Source: an uncultured Bacilli bacterium (GTDB taxonomy: Bacteria > Bacillota_I > Bacilli_A > RFN20 > CAG-826). From it: a DNA stretch of 64,000 bases. The notes beneath the pieces are model-generated. The model was not told the DNA's origin. It did not search any database and saw only the letters and a list, made by a program, of their open reading frames with translations. Positions 25,509 to 36,092 of the stretch are shown here, one piece after another. The stretch is taken from assembly GCA_944363525.1 (NCBI GenBank), contig CALVUF010000005.1, positions 82,107 to 146,106 on the forward strand, read 5' to 3'. The position numbers were made by a program, and so were the translations under genes. Positions within the stretch are counted from its first letter, which is position 1. Every line of letters starts with the position of its first letter.

Positions 25509-26645
25509 ATGGGCATAAAAATCGCCGCGATGATCCTGGCCGGGGGCAAAGGGACCCGGTTGAAGGCTTTGACGCGCAAAACGGCCAAGCCGGCCGTTGG
25601 CTATGGCGGGAAGTACCGCATCATCGATTTCCCTTTATCCAACTGCGCCAATTCCGGCATCAACCACGTCGCCGTCTTGACCCAATACGAGTCGAGCGAC
25701 CTGAACACCTATGTCGGTAACGGCAAGAACTGGGGGCTTAACGGCGTCAACAGTTTAACCGCCGTCTTGACCCCGAAGGAGACCGAGGAAGGGTCCAACT
25801 GGTACCGGGGCACGGCCGACGCCATTTATCAGAACCTCGATTGGCTCGATAACCTCGACCCCGAATACGTCCTGATCCTCTCCGGCGACCATATTTACGC
25901 CACCACCTATGACGGGATGCTTTCCCGTCACCGGGAGGCCAACGCCGAATGCACCATCTCGGTCTATCAGGTCCCCTTGGAAGAGGCGTCCCGCTTCGGG
26001 ATCCTCGAGACCGATGAGGACGGGGTCATCACCGCCTTCAAGGAAAAACCCAAGGTCCCGAAGAGCAACCTCGCCTCGATGGGCATCTATATCTTCAATT
26101 ACAAGACCTTAAGGGCCGCGCTTATCGAAGACGCCAAGGACGAGCAAAGCGACCACGACTTCGGGAAGAACATCATCCCGAACCTCATGGCCAAAGGGAA
26201 AAAGCTCGTCGCCTATACCTATAAAGGCTATTGGAAGGACGTCGGGACCATCCCCTCGCTCCATGAAGCCAATATGGACCTGCTTATGTCGGGCGATCCG
26301 AACGTCAACCTCTTCACCATCCAGGGGAAGAACAAGATCTATACCGAGGATAACCACGCCACCCCGCAATACATCGGCCCAATCGGGACCGCCAAGGATT
26401 CCCTGATCAACCAAGGGGCCGTCATCCGGGGCGAGGTCGACCACTGCGTCATCTCTTCCGACGTCTACGTCGACGATGGGGCCAAAGCCATCAACTGCGT
26501 CCTCATGAACGGGGCCCACATCAAGAAAGGGGCTAGGGTATTCGACGCCATCGTCGGCCCCGACGCGGTCGTTGAGGAATCCGAGGTCATCAACGCCGAT
26601 CGCAAGGAAATAATCCTCGTCACCAATGGGAGGAACGACAAATGA
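25509..26645 (+). CDS. glgC: Glucose-1-phosphate adenylyltransferase
   Basis: GlgC makes ADP-glucose, the first committed step of glycogen synthesis. The 378-aa protein begins with the nucleotidyltransferase motif AGGKGTRLKALT (about 11-22), then AKPAVGYGGKYRIIDFPLSN, and has VLILSGDHIY with the metal-binding Asp. The C-terminal third is a left-handed beta-helix. Its end overlaps glgD by 4 bp, the first of two coupled junctions in the operon. Confidence 0.95.
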   Translation: MGIKIAAMILAGGKGTRLKALTRKTAKPAVGYGGKYRIIDFPLSNCANSGINHVAVLTQYESSDLNTYVGNGKNWGLNGVNSLTAVLTPKETEEGSNWYRGTADAIYQNLDWLDNLDPEYVLILSGDHIYATTYDGMLSRHREANAECTISVYQVPLEEASRFGILETDEDGVITAFKEKPKVPKSNLASMGIYIFNYKTLRAALIEDAKDEQSDHDFGKNIIPNLMAKGKKLVAYTYKGYWKDVGTIPSLHEANMDLLMSGDPNVNLFTIQGKNKIYTEDNHATPQYIGPIGTAKDSLINQGAVIRGEVDHCVISSDVYVDDGAKAINCVLMNGAHIKKGARVFDAIVGPDAVVEESEVINADRKEIILVTNGRNDK

Positions 26646-27766
26646 ACAACGTCATCGGCATCGTCAATCTCCACGCCGACCCGGAAATCAGCCCGCTTAC
26701 CGATAACCGGCCGCTCGGCTCCTTCTCCTTCCTCGGCCGTTACGCCTTCGTCGACTTCCCCCTCTCGGCTTTCTGCAATGCCGGCATCGAGACGGTCGGG
26801 ATCTTGGTCAAAGACCACCTTCGCTCGGTCATGAAGCACCTCGGCTCGATGGATGCTTGGGTCAACAACACCAAGATAGGGCAAGAGATCGTCATGTACA
26901 ACGAACCAGCCCATCTCCATCCCGAGACCAATACCGACATCAACAACATAAGGGAGAACGATTGGGTCCTCTATGACTCCGACGCCTCCTATATCCTCAT
27001 CGCCCCGTCCCACATCGTCGGCTCGATCGATGTCCGACCGATTTTAGCCGAGCATATTAAGCGGAAAGACAAAGTGACGGTCGTCGCCACCCGTTGCCTC
27101 GATGCCCGGAAGGAATTCTTGAAAGAATCGATCATTTCGATCGGCTCCTCGGGCTACGTCGAGGATGTTCGGGATAACGATGGGACCATTGAAGGACCAT
27201 GCCTCGCCAGTTTAGGCATCTATGTGGTCAATCGGACCGTCTTAGCCGATATGATTCATCGTTATGCCCCGAAGAACCCGACCTTAAGTCTGGATTCCTT
27301 AATCTATGCGGTCGGGCGGGAATCGGGCGGCACCCGGCCTCATGTCTATATCTACGATGGCTTCGTCCGGGCGATCGATAGCTTCAAGCATTACATGGAC
27401 TATTCGTTCGAGCTCTTCGATGAGGCCAATTCCAAAGCTTTGTTCCGACCCGATTGGCCGATTTACACCTTGACCCATGACACCCCGCCGGCGATGTATG
27501 GGAAAGAGGCGGTCGTCTCGAATTCCTTCATCGCCAATGGGGCGGTGGTCGAGGGGACGGTCATCAACTCGATCATCGGCCGTAACGTCAAAGTCGCGAA
27601 GACCGCCGTCGTCAAGGATTCGATCATCCTCTCCTCCTCGATGATCGGCGATGGGGCGATGGTGAGCAACGCCTTAGTCGATAAATACGCCATTATCACC
27701 AGATCGCATAAAGTCACCGGGACCCCCAATAGCCCGGTCTACGTCGCCCAAGGAGCCATTCTATGA
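26642..27766 (+). CDS. glgD: GlgD, regulatory subunit-like ADP-glucose pyrophosphorylase
   Basis: The 374-aa GlgC paralogue keeps the fold and the beta-helix C-terminus. The GGxGTRL nucleotide-binding motif is missing; the N-terminus instead reads VIGIVNLHADPEISPLTDNRPLGSF. It is therefore expected to be the non-catalytic partner that modulates GlgC, as in Bacillus/Geobacillus. FVDFPLSAFCNAGIETVG and ILIAPSHIVG mark the shared core. It is coupled by 4-bp overlaps to glgC and glgA. Confidence 0.93.
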   Translation: MNNVIGIVNLHADPEISPLTDNRPLGSFSFLGRYAFVDFPLSAFCNAGIETVGILVKDHLRSVMKHLGSMDAWVNNTKIGQEIVMYNEPAHLHPETNTDINNIRENDWVLYDSDASYILIAPSHIVGSIDVRPILAEHIKRKDKVTVVATRCLDARKEFLKESIISIGSSGYVEDVRDNDGTIEGPCLASLGIYVVNRTVLADMIHRYAPKNPTLSLDSLIYAVGRESGGTRPHVYIYDGFVRAIDSFKHYMDYSFELFDEANSKALFRPDWPIYTLTHDTPPAMYGKEAVVSNSFIANGAVVEGTVINSIIGRNVKVAKTAVVKDSIILSSSMIGDGAMVSNALVDKYAIITRSHKVTGTPNSPVYVAQGAIL

Positions 27767-29181
27767 AAATCGCCATGATCGCCTCCGAGATCAACCCGCT
27801 GGCCAAGTCGGGGGGTCTTGCCGACGTCGTCTTTGCCTTATCGAAGGAACTGGTCGAAGAAGGCCATGAGGTCATCTGCATCCTCCCCTTCTACCAGTCG
27901 ATCCGGAACAAAGGAAAACGTTTCAATTACGTCGGGAGCTATCCGGTGTCGCTCTCATGGCGGCACCAAAACGCCGATATCTACTCGACCTCGATCGATG
28001 GGATTTCCTTCTATCTGATCGATAACCAATATTACTTCGGCCGTTCCTCCTTATATGGCTATATGGACGATGGCGAGCGGTTCGCCTTCTTCCAGACGGC
28101 CGCCCGAGGCTTATTCGGCTACATTGGCTTCCAAGCCGACGTCATCCATTGCCATGACTGGCAGACCGGCATGATCCCCTGCCTGATCAAGGAGCAGAAC
28201 GCCTTCGACCCGACGTTTAGCAAGGCCAAATTCATCTATACCATCCATAACCCGGCCTTCAAAGGGATCATCGACCGTTACTTCCTCCACGATTTCTATG
28301 AACTCTCCGATGAGCTCTACTTCAACGGGAAGGTCCGCTTCGAGGGGATGGTCTCGACCTTAAAGACCGGCATCGTCTATAGCGATTACGTCACCACCGT
28401 CTCGCCCAATCACGCCAAGGAACTCCTAACCTCGGTCGGAGGCTTTGGCCTCGACACGGTCTTGGCAATGAAGGGCGACCATTTCGTCGGCATCGCCAAC
28501 GGCATCGATTATGACGAGTGGGACCCCCTCCATGACGAGTTGGTGTATAAGAACTTCTCGGTCAATAACGTCACGACCGGCAAGAAGGAATGCCGTAAAC
28601 GGCTCTTCGACGTCGCGATGTTTGAGGATAAGGGCGGCCCGGTCTTTGGCTTGGTCTCTCGCCTCACCTTCCAAAAAGGCATCGACTTGGTCTTGTCCTT
28701 AGCCCATGAGATCGTCGATCAAGGGGGCTATCTCTTCGTCCTGGGCTCGGGCGAATATGGCTTGGAGCAGGGTTTAGAGGATCTGCGAAGGACTTATCCG
28801 GATAACGTCTGCATCTACATCGGCTATTCCAATGAAAGGGCCCATTTGATCTATTCGGGCTCTGACTTCTTCTTGATGCCATCGCTTTTCGAGCCGTGCG
28901 GCATCGGGCAGATGGTGGCGATGCGCTATGGGACCCTCCCGATCGCCCGCTCCGTCGGGGGCTTAGTCGATACCATTGAGGACCCCAATACCTCCGATAA
29001 GCCGGACGGGTTCTTGTTCAACGACTATGACGTCGGCGGGCTCCGTTATGGGGTCAGCCGGGCCTTCGAGGTCTATAAGGACAAGTCGCAGCTGCTCAAG
29101 ATGCGGCGCAACGCCATGAAGAGCGACCATTCCTGGAAGAAAGCGGCCGCCGCTTACCTCCGTCTTTATAGCAGCAAGTAA
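27763..29181 (+). CDS. glgA: Glycogen synthase (ADP-glucose type, GT5)
   Basis: GlgA elongates alpha-1,4-glucan from ADP-glucose. The 472-aa protein has the N-terminal substrate loop SEINPLAKSGGLADV (about 7-21), VIHCHDWQTGMIP, and the C-terminal GT-B motif FEPCGIGQMVAMRYGTLPI with the catalytic Glu. Length is usual. Branching enzyme and phosphorylase genes are not in this window. Confidence 0.95.
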   Translation: MKIAMIASEINPLAKSGGLADVVFALSKELVEEGHEVICILPFYQSIRNKGKRFNYVGSYPVSLSWRHQNADIYSTSIDGISFYLIDNQYYFGRSSLYGYMDDGERFAFFQTAARGLFGYIGFQADVIHCHDWQTGMIPCLIKEQNAFDPTFSKAKFIYTIHNPAFKGIIDRYFLHDFYELSDELYFNGKVRFEGMVSTLKTGIVYSDYVTTVSPNHAKELLTSVGGFGLDTVLAMKGDHFVGIANGIDYDEWDPLHDELVYKNFSVNNVTTGKKECRKRLFDVAMFEDKGGPVFGLVSRLTFQKGIDLVLSLAHEIVDQGGYLFVLGSGEYGLEQGLEDLRRTYPDNVCIYIGYSNERAHLIYSGSDFFLMPSLFEPCGIGQMVAMRYGTLPIARSVGGLVDTIEDPNTSDKPDGFLFNDYDVGGLRYGVSRAFEVYKDKSQLLKMRRNAMKSDHSWKKAAAAYLRLYSSK

Positions 29182-29200
29182 AGCTTTAACTCATCAGCTT

Positions 29201-29226
29201 AGCCTCGGGCTTGGCCCGAGGCTTTT
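29201..29226 (+). terminator. Terminator of the glycogen operon
   Basis: AGCCTCGGGC-TTG-GCCCGAGGCT is a perfect 10-bp stem followed by TTT. Confidence 0.93.
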
Positions 29227-29306
29227 AATATCTAGGATTCGGCGGCTTTGTGGTTGTTTTCTCAAATCCACGAAAAACCCGCTTGATATTATTTTTTGCC
29301 TAGATT

Positions 29307-29341
29307 TTAAAAGCGCCTTTTAAGGTTAAAAATGGTATAAT
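29307..29341 (+). promoter_or_regulatory. Palindromic operator candidate and -10 box of the second DUF4143 ATPase gene
   Basis: TTAAAAG-CGC-CTTTTAA (29307-29323) is a perfect 7-3-7 inverted repeat covering the expected -35 position. TATAAT follows at 29336-29341 and ends 9 nt before the ATG. A protein bound to the palindrome would block the promoter. Confidence 0.55.
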
Positions 29342-29350
29342 TATTTCTAG

Positions 29351-30685
29351 ATGGATATATTCGAAAGAAAAGCCTATCAGACGCTTCTCGACTTCAAACA
29401 AGACCAAGGCCGCTATGGCTTGCTGATCGAAGGAGCCCCCGGAGTTGGGAAGACGGCTTTGGCGGGGGAATTCGCCAAACGGGAATATCGCTCCCATATT
29501 CTTTTGGATTTCCGGCAGGATCGGGGACGGGCTACTTCCGCTTTTGAGTATTTGCCTGACCTTGACTATTTCTTTTCGGCTTTAATGGCCAATTACGGGA
29601 CCGAACTCTTTCCCCGGGAATCGCTTATCATTTTTGATGAAGTTCAGGAATTTCCCCTCGCTAGGAGTTATATCAAGTATTTCGTTAAGGACGGGCGTTA
29701 TGATTTTATCGAAACCGGTTCTTTGATTAGTATTCACAAGAAAACAGATACGCAGTTTATTCCCAGCGAAGAAGATGCCTTTACTCTTCATCCGATGGAC
29801 TTTGAGGAATTCCTTTGGGCTCGGGGCAAGAAGATTCTCGCTGATTTTATCCGGCAATGCTATGCGAATAAACGAAGCTTAGGCCCTGCGCTTCATAAAC
29901 AGGCCATTCAAGAATATCGCCATTACTTAGTCACTGGGGGCATGCCCCAGGTGGCCGCGGCTTTTTTGGCCAACTCCTCACATTTCGTCGCTGACCGCGA
30001 AAAGCAGCTTATCCTTCGAGTTTATCGCCAGGATATGGCGAAACTTGACGAGGAATTCGGGTTAAAGGCTGGCGATATATTCGATATGGCCGCTTCAAAT
30101 CTAGGTTTGACCAATTCCCGGTTTCGCGTTTCATCGTTAAGAGGGGTGAGCGATTCGACTATTCGCATGACTTTCAAAGCTTTGGAGGATTCGCAAATCT
30201 TCCTCCGGGCTTTTGACCTTACCGAACTTAACATCAATATGAAACAGCTTCGCGACGACAGCCGGTTCAAGCTTTATTTCTCCGACGCCGGTTTGCTTAT
30301 CTCCGATATCTACAATGACCAAGACGGCGGGGGAAGCGATATTTACCGTTCGATCATCTCCGATAGGCTCTCAACCAACCAAGGCTATATCTATGAAAAC
30401 GCCGTCGCCCAGGCTTTCGCCGCGGCCGGCCGGCGGCTTTATTACTACACCTTTCATGACAATTCCGACCACCGTTACGAATTGGATTTCCTACTCCGTC
30501 GGGGCAAGAAGCTTATCCCAGTCGAGGTCAAGTCTTCGGACGCCTATAGCCTTTCTTCCTTGAAACGGGCGATGAAGGAGTATTCCTCGATACTTGTTTC
30601 CCCAACCGTCCTCTGGACTAAAGACAGCAAAAAGGAAGAGGGCATCACCTACTTGCCGGTCTATATGGCCGGTCTATTGGAATGA
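29351..30685 (+). CDS. AAA+ ATPase with DUF4143 domain
   Basis: This 444-aa paralogue of the 4930-6360 protein has Walker A EGAPGVGKTAL (about 27-37), Walker B LIIFDEVQEF (about 93-102) and FIETGSLISI as sensor. The C-terminal domain has YENAVAQAF, YELDFLL and LIPVEVKSS, which is the DUF4143 E-x-D...E-x-K pattern. No partner gene is linked; function is unknown. The -10 box lies 9 nt from the ATG and there is no ribosome binding site. The next gene, leuS, has its own promoter. Confidence 0.85.
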   Translation: MDIFERKAYQTLLDFKQDQGRYGLLIEGAPGVGKTALAGEFAKREYRSHILLDFRQDRGRATSAFEYLPDLDYFFSALMANYGTELFPRESLIIFDEVQEFPLARSYIKYFVKDGRYDFIETGSLISIHKKTDTQFIPSEEDAFTLHPMDFEEFLWARGKKILADFIRQCYANKRSLGPALHKQAIQEYRHYLVTGGMPQVAAAFLANSSHFVADREKQLILRVYRQDMAKLDEEFGLKAGDIFDMAASNLGLTNSRFRVSSLRGVSDSTIRMTFKALEDSQIFLRAFDLTELNINMKQLRDDSRFKLYFSDAGLLISDIYNDQDGGGSDIYRSIISDRLSTNQGYIYENAVAQAFAAAGRRLYYYTFHDNSDHRYELDFLLRRGKKLIPVEVKSSDAYSLSSLKRAMKEYSSILVSPTVLWTKDSKKEEGITYLPVYMAGLLE

Positions 30686-30687
30686 CC

Positions 30688-30716
30688 TTCACCCGCGACC
30701 GCATAAAGGCTATAAT
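30688..30716 (+). promoter_or_regulatory. leuS promoter (leaderless type)
   Basis: TTCACC (30688-30693), a 17-bp spacer and TATAAT (30711-30716) lie 8 nt before the leuS ATG. The predicted transcription start is at or next to the start codon. Confidence 0.6.
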
Positions 30717-30724
30717 CGCCGCGT

Positions 30725-33133
30725 ATGAGCTACGATTTCACTCTAATTGAGAACAAATGGAAAAAAGCATGGGAGGAAAAGGACGCCTTCTACTGCGATA
30801 CCCATGATTTCTCCCGTCCCAAGTATTACGTCCTCGACATGTTCCCTTATCCCTCGGGCCAAGGGCTCCACGTCGGCCACCCCGAAGGCTACACCGCGAC
30901 CGATATCATCGCTAGGATGAAGCGGATGCAAGGCTATAACGTCCTCCATCCGATGGGCTGGGATGCCTTTGGCTTGCCAGCCGAGCAATTCGCCATCAAA
31001 AACAACGTCCACCCGGAAGGATTCACCCGGCAGAACATCGCCCATTTCAAACAGCAGATCAAAGACCTCGGCTTCTCCTATGACTGGAGCAAGGAGATCG
31101 CGACCATCGATCCGAGTTATTACAAATGGACCCAATGGATTTTTGCTCAGATGCTCCGTCATGACCTAGCCTACGTCTCCAACGTCCCGGTCAATTATTG
31201 CCCGGAGTTAGGGACGGTCCTCGCCAATGAGGAAGTCAAAGACGGGGTCTCCGAACGGGGCGGGTATCCGGTCATAAGGATGCCGATGCGGCAATGGATG
31301 CTGAAGATCACCGCCTATGCCGAAAGATTGGAGGAGGACCTCTCCCTCCTTGACTGGCCGAAGTCGACTTTGGACATGCAGAAAAACTGGATTGGCAAAT
31401 CGATCGGGGCCGAGATCGAGTTCGACTTAGTTGGTGGGCACGGTTCCTTCAAAGTCTTCACCACCCGGGCCGATACCTTATTCGGCTGCACTTATTGCTG
31501 CCTCGCCCCGGAGCATCCCTTAATTGAGAAGATCACCACCCCGGAGCAGAAAGAAGCGGTTGAAGCCTACGTTAAGGAAGCGAAATCTAGAAGCGACCTT
31601 GCCCGGAGCAAAGACGTCAAAGGGAAAACCGGCGTCTTCACCGGGGCCTATGCCGTCAACCCCATCAACGGGAAGGAAGTCCCGGTCTATGTCGCTGATT
31701 ATGTCTTAGGTTCTTATGGTTCGGGCGCCGTCATGGCTGTCCCAGCCCACGATGAACGGGACTATGAATTCGCCAAGAAGCATGGCCTCCCGCTGATCCA
31801 GGTCTTAGAAGGCGACATCAGTGAAACCGCCTACGTCGAGGATGGGAAGCACATCAATTCCGACTATGCCGACGGGCTCAATATCGAAGAGGCCAAAGCC
31901 GCGATCATTTCTCACCTCGAGGAAATGGGGAAGGGCAAGAAAGTCATCAATTACAAGCTTCGCGACTGGATTTTCTCGCGTCAGCGTTATTGGGGTGAGC
32001 CGATCCCGGTCGTCCGGCTTGACGACGGGACCGAATATCCCTTACCGGATGATCAATTGCCGCTGGTCCTGCCGGAGCTCGATTCCTATGAGCCGACTAA
32101 AGACGGGAAGCCTCCCTTAGCCAAAGCCGGGGAGGAATGGCTTTCCTATACCGCCGAAGACGGAAGGCATGGGCAGCGGGAGACCAATACCATGCCCCAA
32201 TGGGCCGGCTCCTGCTGGTATTACATCCGTTATATCGATCCCCATAACGATAAGGCTTTGGCAGACAAGCAGCTATTGGACCACTGGCTCCCGGTCGACC
32301 TTTACGTCGGCGGGGCCGAGCACGCGGTCCTCCATCTCCTCTACGCCCGTTTCTGGCATAAGTTCCTTTATGACATCGGCGTCGTCTCCTGCAAAGAGCC
32401 TTTCAAAAAACTGTTCCATCAAGGGATGATCCTCGGGGCCAACGGGGAGAAGATGTCGAAATCCCGGGGCAACGTCGTCAATCCGGATGACATCGTCAAA
32501 AGCCATGGGGCCGATGCCCTCCGCTTATTCGAGATGTTCGCCGGGCCCTTAGAGGAAGCCAAGCCCTGGTCGACCACCGGCTTAGACGGGGCCAAGCGCT
32601 TCATCGAACGGGTTTACCGTCTTGTCGATGACGAGAACATGGTCAAGCTAATCAGCGAGACCAACGACGGATCCTTGGATTTCGCCTACGCCTGCATGGT
32701 TAAGAAATGCACCGAAGATTACGAAGCCCTCGCCTTCAACACCGCCATCTCGGCCATGATGGTGTTCGTGAATGAATGCTATAAGGCCAAGTCGATCTAT
32801 AAGAGTTACCTCGAAGGGTTCGTCAAGGTCTTCTCCTGCGTCTGCCCCTTCGTCGGTGAGGAGATGTGGCATCGTCTCGGCCATGAAGACCTCATCACCT
32901 ATGAGGCCTGGCCGACTTACGAGCCGAAGCATCTGATCATCGCCAAAAAGAAGATCGCCGTCTCGATCAACGGCAAGACCCGCGACGTCATCGAGATGGA
33001 CGCCGAGATCGACCAAGACGGAGCCTTGAAGGAAGCCAGCGCCTCTTCCAAGATCAAGCCTTACCTTGAAGGGAAGACCATCAAGAAAGTCATCTTCGTC
33101 CCCGGCCGGATCCTTAATATCGTCGTCGCTTAA
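30725..33133 (+). CDS. leuS: Leucyl-tRNA synthetase
   Basis: LeuRS charges tRNA-Leu. The 802-aa bacterial-type enzyme has the HIGH motif as [12 protein letters not shown] (about 48-59), the class Ia core, the editing domain ([20 protein letters not shown]) and the KMSKS loop EKMSKSRGN (about 576-584). The anticodon-binding helical domain and the C-terminal tail ([16 protein letters not shown]) are complete. There is no ribosome binding site; the mRNA is probably leaderless. Confidence 0.97.
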   Translation: MSYDFTLIENKWKKAWEEKDAFYCDTHDFSRPKYYVLDMFPYPSGQGLHVGHPEGYTATDIIARMKRMQGYNVLHPMGWDAFGLPAEQFAIKNNVHPEGFTRQNIAHFKQQIKDLGFSYDWSKEIATIDPSYYKWTQWIFAQMLRHDLAYVSNVPVNYCPELGTVLANEEVKDGVSERGGYPVIRMPMRQWMLKITAYAERLEEDLSLLDWPKSTLDMQKNWIGKSIGAEIEFDLVGGHGSFKVFTTRADTLFGCTYCCLAPEHPLIEKITTPEQKEAVEAYVKEAKSRSDLARSKDVKGKTGVFTGAYAVNPINGKEVPVYVADYVLGSYGSGAVMAVPAHDERDYEFAKKHGLPLIQVLEGDISETAYVEDGKHINSDYADGLNIEEAKAAIISHLEEMGKGKKVINYKLRDWIFSRQRYWGEPIPVVRLDDGTEYPLPDDQLPLVLPELDSYEPTKDGKPPLAKAGEEWLSYTAEDGRHGQRETNTMPQWAGSCWYYIRYIDPHNDKALADKQLLDHWLPVDLYVGGAEHAVLHLLYARFWHKFLYDIGVVSCKEPFKKLFHQGMILGANGEKMSKSRGNVVNPDDIVKSHGADALRLFEMFAGPLEEAKPWSTTGLDGAKRFIERVYRLVDDENMVKLISETNDGSLDFAYACMVKKCTEDYEALAFNTAISAMMVFVNECYKAKSIYKSYLEGFVKVFSCVCPFVGEEMWHRLGHEDLITYEAWPTYEPKHLIIAKKKIAVSINGKTRDVIEMDAEIDQDGALKEASASSKIKPYLEGKTIKKVIFVPGRILNIVVA

Positions 33134-33138
33134 TCGCT

Positions 33139-33171
33139 AGCCGTCAGTTCACTCGGATTGACGGCTTTTTT
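33139..33171 (+). terminator. Terminator of leuS
   Basis: AGCCGTCA and TGACGGCT form a perfect 8-bp stem with a 12-nt loop and are followed by six T. Confidence 0.9.
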
Positions 33172-33249
33172 GTGCCCTTTTGCTTTGAAAAGGGTATGAT
33201 AGGCCCGCTAGGCACCGTCATGGGCCGAAGCCGGAGGTAGCGAAAACCA

Positions 33250-34008
33250 ATGATCATCTGCATCGACGTCGGCAATACTTTGACCGACATCGGCTTCTTC
33301 GAAAAGGGGAAGCTTGTTCAAGTCGCCCGGTTCAAGGAAGGGGGGACCCTCGACGAGGAACGGACTCGTCTGTCCCTCTATTGCAAAGACCAGGGCATTA
33401 ATCATCAAGAAATCAATGGGGCGATATTATGTTCGGTCGTCCCCTTATATACCGATATCTACACCGATGTCTTGCGGGGGCTTTTCCGTATCGAGCCCCT
33501 GATTCTTGGCCGGAAACTCAAGACCGGGATCCGGATCGACGTCCCGGTGCCCAGCGAAGTCGGGAACGATTTAGTCGCCGATTGCGCCGGTGCCAAAGCG
33601 ACTTACCAGTCCGACTGCGTCATCGCCGACCTCGGGACCGCGACCAAGATCATCGCCTATTCCTTGGAGAAAGGGTTCATCGGGGTCTCGATCATGCCCG
33701 GATTAGGACTTGGGATGAACGCCTTAAGCCAGGGGACGGCGGCTTTGCCGAAAGTCGCTTACCAAGTGCCCGCCTCCCCCTTAGGAAGGAACACGGTCGA
33801 AGCCATCCAATCGGGCTTATTGTATGGGACGGCGGCCGCCATTAAGGACATCGGGGCCTCGATTGGGAAAGAATTGAATTCCCCGCGGTTTATCTTAACC
33901 GGCGGCTATGCCGAGTTCGCGAAGGAGCTATTGCCCTCTTTCACCTATGACCGGGAGCTTTTGCTCCGCGGCCTCCAATCTATTTACGCGAGGAATGACC
34001 ATGAATAA
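33250..34008 (+). CDS. coaX: Type III pantothenate kinase
   Basis: CoaX phosphorylates pantothenate, the first step of coenzyme A synthesis. The 252-aa ASKHA-fold protein has DVGNT (6-10), VADLGTATK and the GLGLGMNALSQGTA loop, as in type III enzymes. TATGAT at about 33196 and GGAGGT upstream of the ATG give a normal leader. It overlaps the following transporter gene, which is probably the pantothenate uptake component. Confidence 0.92.
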   Translation: MIICIDVGNTLTDIGFFEKGKLVQVARFKEGGTLDEERTRLSLYCKDQGINHQEINGAILCSVVPLYTDIYTDVLRGLFRIEPLILGRKLKTGIRIDVPVPSEVGNDLVADCAGAKATYQSDCVIADLGTATKIIAYSLEKGFIGVSIMPGLGLGMNALSQGTAALPKVAYQVPASPLGRNTVEAIQSGLLYGTAAAIKDIGASIGKELNSPRFILTGGYAEFAKELLPSFTYDRELLLRGLQSIYARNDHE

Positions 34009-34723
34009 CTATCTTCAGCTCTCGGGACTGATTCTGCTTTGCGTCTTATTGCTCTTGACCGCGGTCTTCTTCACCCAATCCTTCCCCAAGGAGAAAGATA
34101 AAGGGCAAACCATTCGCCGCATGAGCGCCGATGCGGTCCTCATCGCCCTGATCGTCATCATGACCTTTGTGCCGAACATGGGGTTCATCTTCGTCACTCC
34201 TTTCCTCTCTTTCACCTTGCTCCATATCCCCGTCTTGGTCGGGGCTTGTCTATTCGGGGCCAAGCGGGGCGCCTTCTACGGCTTGGTCTTCGGGGTCTGT
34301 TCGATGATCCAGGCGATGTTACAAGGCGCCGGGTTCAACCTTCTTTTCATCTATCCCTGGACCGCCATCCCGCCCCGGCTCCTATTTGGGTTCATCGCCG
34401 GGCTGGTGTTTTCCTTTATAAGGAAAATTTCCCATTCGGGGAAAGAAAGCCTATACTTAGCCTTGGCCGCGGCCGGGCTCACGATTTTGCATACCGGCCT
34501 CGTCTTCCTCGACCTCTATATCTTCTTCCCGACTGAGGTCGCGGGATACCTTAGCAGCAGCTCTCCCTTAGGGCAGGGGACGGCCTTGACCTTCCTCACC
34601 TGCATCCTTCTAGGGGCGGCGGGCGAGACCGGATTGGCCGCATTCTTGACGCCTGCCCTCTATCTGGCCCTAAGGAAAGCCGGCCTTACTGAGAAAACAG
34701 AGGAGAACCACCATCATGCCTAA
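34001..34723 (+). CDS. ECF transporter S component, probably for pantothenate
   Basis: The 240-aa protein has about six membrane helices, and the segment FVTPFLSFTLLHIPVLVGA followed by AKRGAFYGLVFGV is typical of ECF S components, which bind a vitamin and dock to EcfA1A2T. It is not itself an ATPase. The direct overlap with coaX suggests pantothenate as substrate, an inference from context. I start at 34001, with GAGG seven bases before it; an ATG at 33995 is also in frame. The C-terminus ends HHHA. Confidence 0.75.
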   Translation: MNNYLQLSGLILLCVLLLLTAVFFTQSFPKEKDKGQTIRRMSADAVLIALIVIMTFVPNMGFIFVTPFLSFTLLHIPVLVGACLFGAKRGAFYGLVFGVCSMIQAMLQGAGFNLLFIYPWTAIPPRLLFGFIAGLVFSFIRKISHSGKESLYLALAAAGLTILHTGLVFLDLYIFFPTEVAGYLSSSSPLGQGTALTFLTCILLGAAGETGLAAFLTPALYLALRKAGLTEKTEENHHHA

Positions 34724-36092
34724 TTTCAAGAAACTCGCCAAAAACTATGAGCATAACGCCGTGCTCACCCTCCAGGATTTAGTGAAGATCAATTCGGTCT
34801 ACGATGAAAAGACCGTCACCCCGGCTAGTCCTTATGGGAAAGGGGTCGACGAGGCTTTATCAGCTTTCTTAACCTTAGCCAAAGAACATGGCTTTAAGAC
34901 CGAGAAGACCTTAAATCGCTGCGCTGAGGTCGCTTATGGCGAGAAGGGCCCGCTTATCGGCGTCTATGCCCACCTCGATGTCGTGCCGGCGACCGGGAAA
35001 TGGGACAACCCGCCCTTTGAAGCGAAAATCATCGGCGAAGGGAAAGAAAAGAAGATGATTGGCCGCGGGACAAGCGATGACAAAGGCCCCTTGGTGGCGG
35101 CCTATTACGCGATGAAATTGCTTAAAGACAATGGGCTCATCGATGGTTACCGGGTCCGGTTAGTGGCCGGGGGCGATGAGGAACGGGGCTCCTCCTGCTT
35201 AGAGCATTATTTTGGCGAAGCGAAAAAAGAGGAATGCGCCCTCGGGTTCACCCCCGATGCCGATTTCCCCCTTATTTATGCTGAGAAAGGCATCGTCCAT
35301 GGCCATTTCCTCAAATCGATCGATCTAAGCCCGATCGTCGCCATCGAAGGCGGGGCCGCTTATAACGCCGTCTGCGATAAGGTCATGGTCACGCTTTCCG
35401 CCAATAAGAAAGTGAAGGCCGCCTTCAAAGCCGATCCTTCCTTAGGCGATTATAGCGAGGAAGGGATGCTTGGCATCGCCGTCTTCAAAGGCAAGAGCGC
35501 CCACGCCTCGACCCCGGAACTTGGAGAATCGGCCATCGCCAAGGCCTTCCTGACCTTAGGGACCGCCCTCGACAACCCGTTCTTATCCAAACTCGGCTTA
35601 TTCGTTTCCTCGACCGATGGCTCGGTGTTTGGCGGGGAACATACGGCGACTGAACTGGGTAAATCGACTTATTGCTCCGGCATGGTCAAATACGATTGCT
35701 CGAAGCATAGCATTTCCTTTTCTTTTGATTACCGGTTCGGGGAGAAGGTCGATTACGAAGCCAATATCAAGAAAGCCGAGGATTACCTCGACATGAACTT
35801 CGCCAAAGCGAGCTATACTGCGCCGCTTCTTTACGATAAGAAGTCGACTTTGGTCGCGACCTTGATGAAGAGCTACCGCCATATGACCCATAAGCTATTC
35901 GATAAGCCGATGGCCATCGGTGGGGGAACCTATGCCAAAGAAGCCAAAAACACCGTCGCCTACGGGTCGGCCTTCAAAAACCATCCGGGCGATATCCATT
36001 CACCGAACGAATATATTTACCTTTCGGACTTCTTGGCCCAGATCGCCATTTACGCCGACGCCATCTATCGGCTCGGGAAGGCGGCCCAGTGA
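34716..36092 (+). CDS. pepV: Dipeptidase PepV (M20 family)
   Basis: This metal-dependent dipeptidase works in the cytoplasm on imported peptides. The 458-aa protein has VYAHLDVVPA (first metal ligand), GRGTSDDKGPLVA (bridging Asp) and GGDEERGS (catalytic Glu), with a lid domain in the middle, as in PepV/Sapep. It overlaps the transporter gene by 8 bp and trmB by 4 bp. Confidence 0.92.
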   Translation: MPNFKKLAKNYEHNAVLTLQDLVKINSVYDEKTVTPASPYGKGVDEALSAFLTLAKEHGFKTEKTLNRCAEVAYGEKGPLIGVYAHLDVVPATGKWDNPPFEAKIIGEGKEKKMIGRGTSDDKGPLVAAYYAMKLLKDNGLIDGYRVRLVAGGDEERGSSCLEHYFGEAKKEECALGFTPDADFPLIYAEKGIVHGHFLKSIDLSPIVAIEGGAAYNAVCDKVMVTLSANKKVKAAFKADPSLGDYSEEGMLGIAVFKGKSAHASTPELGESAIAKAFLTLGTALDNPFLSKLGLFVSSTDGSVFGGEHTATELGKSTYCSGMVKYDCSKHSISFSFDYRFGEKVDYEANIKKAEDYLDMNFAKASYTAPLLYDKKSTLVATLMKSYRHMTHKLFDKPMAIGGGTYAKEAKNTVAYGSAFKNHPGDIHSPNEYIYLSDFLAQIAIYADAIYRLGKAAQ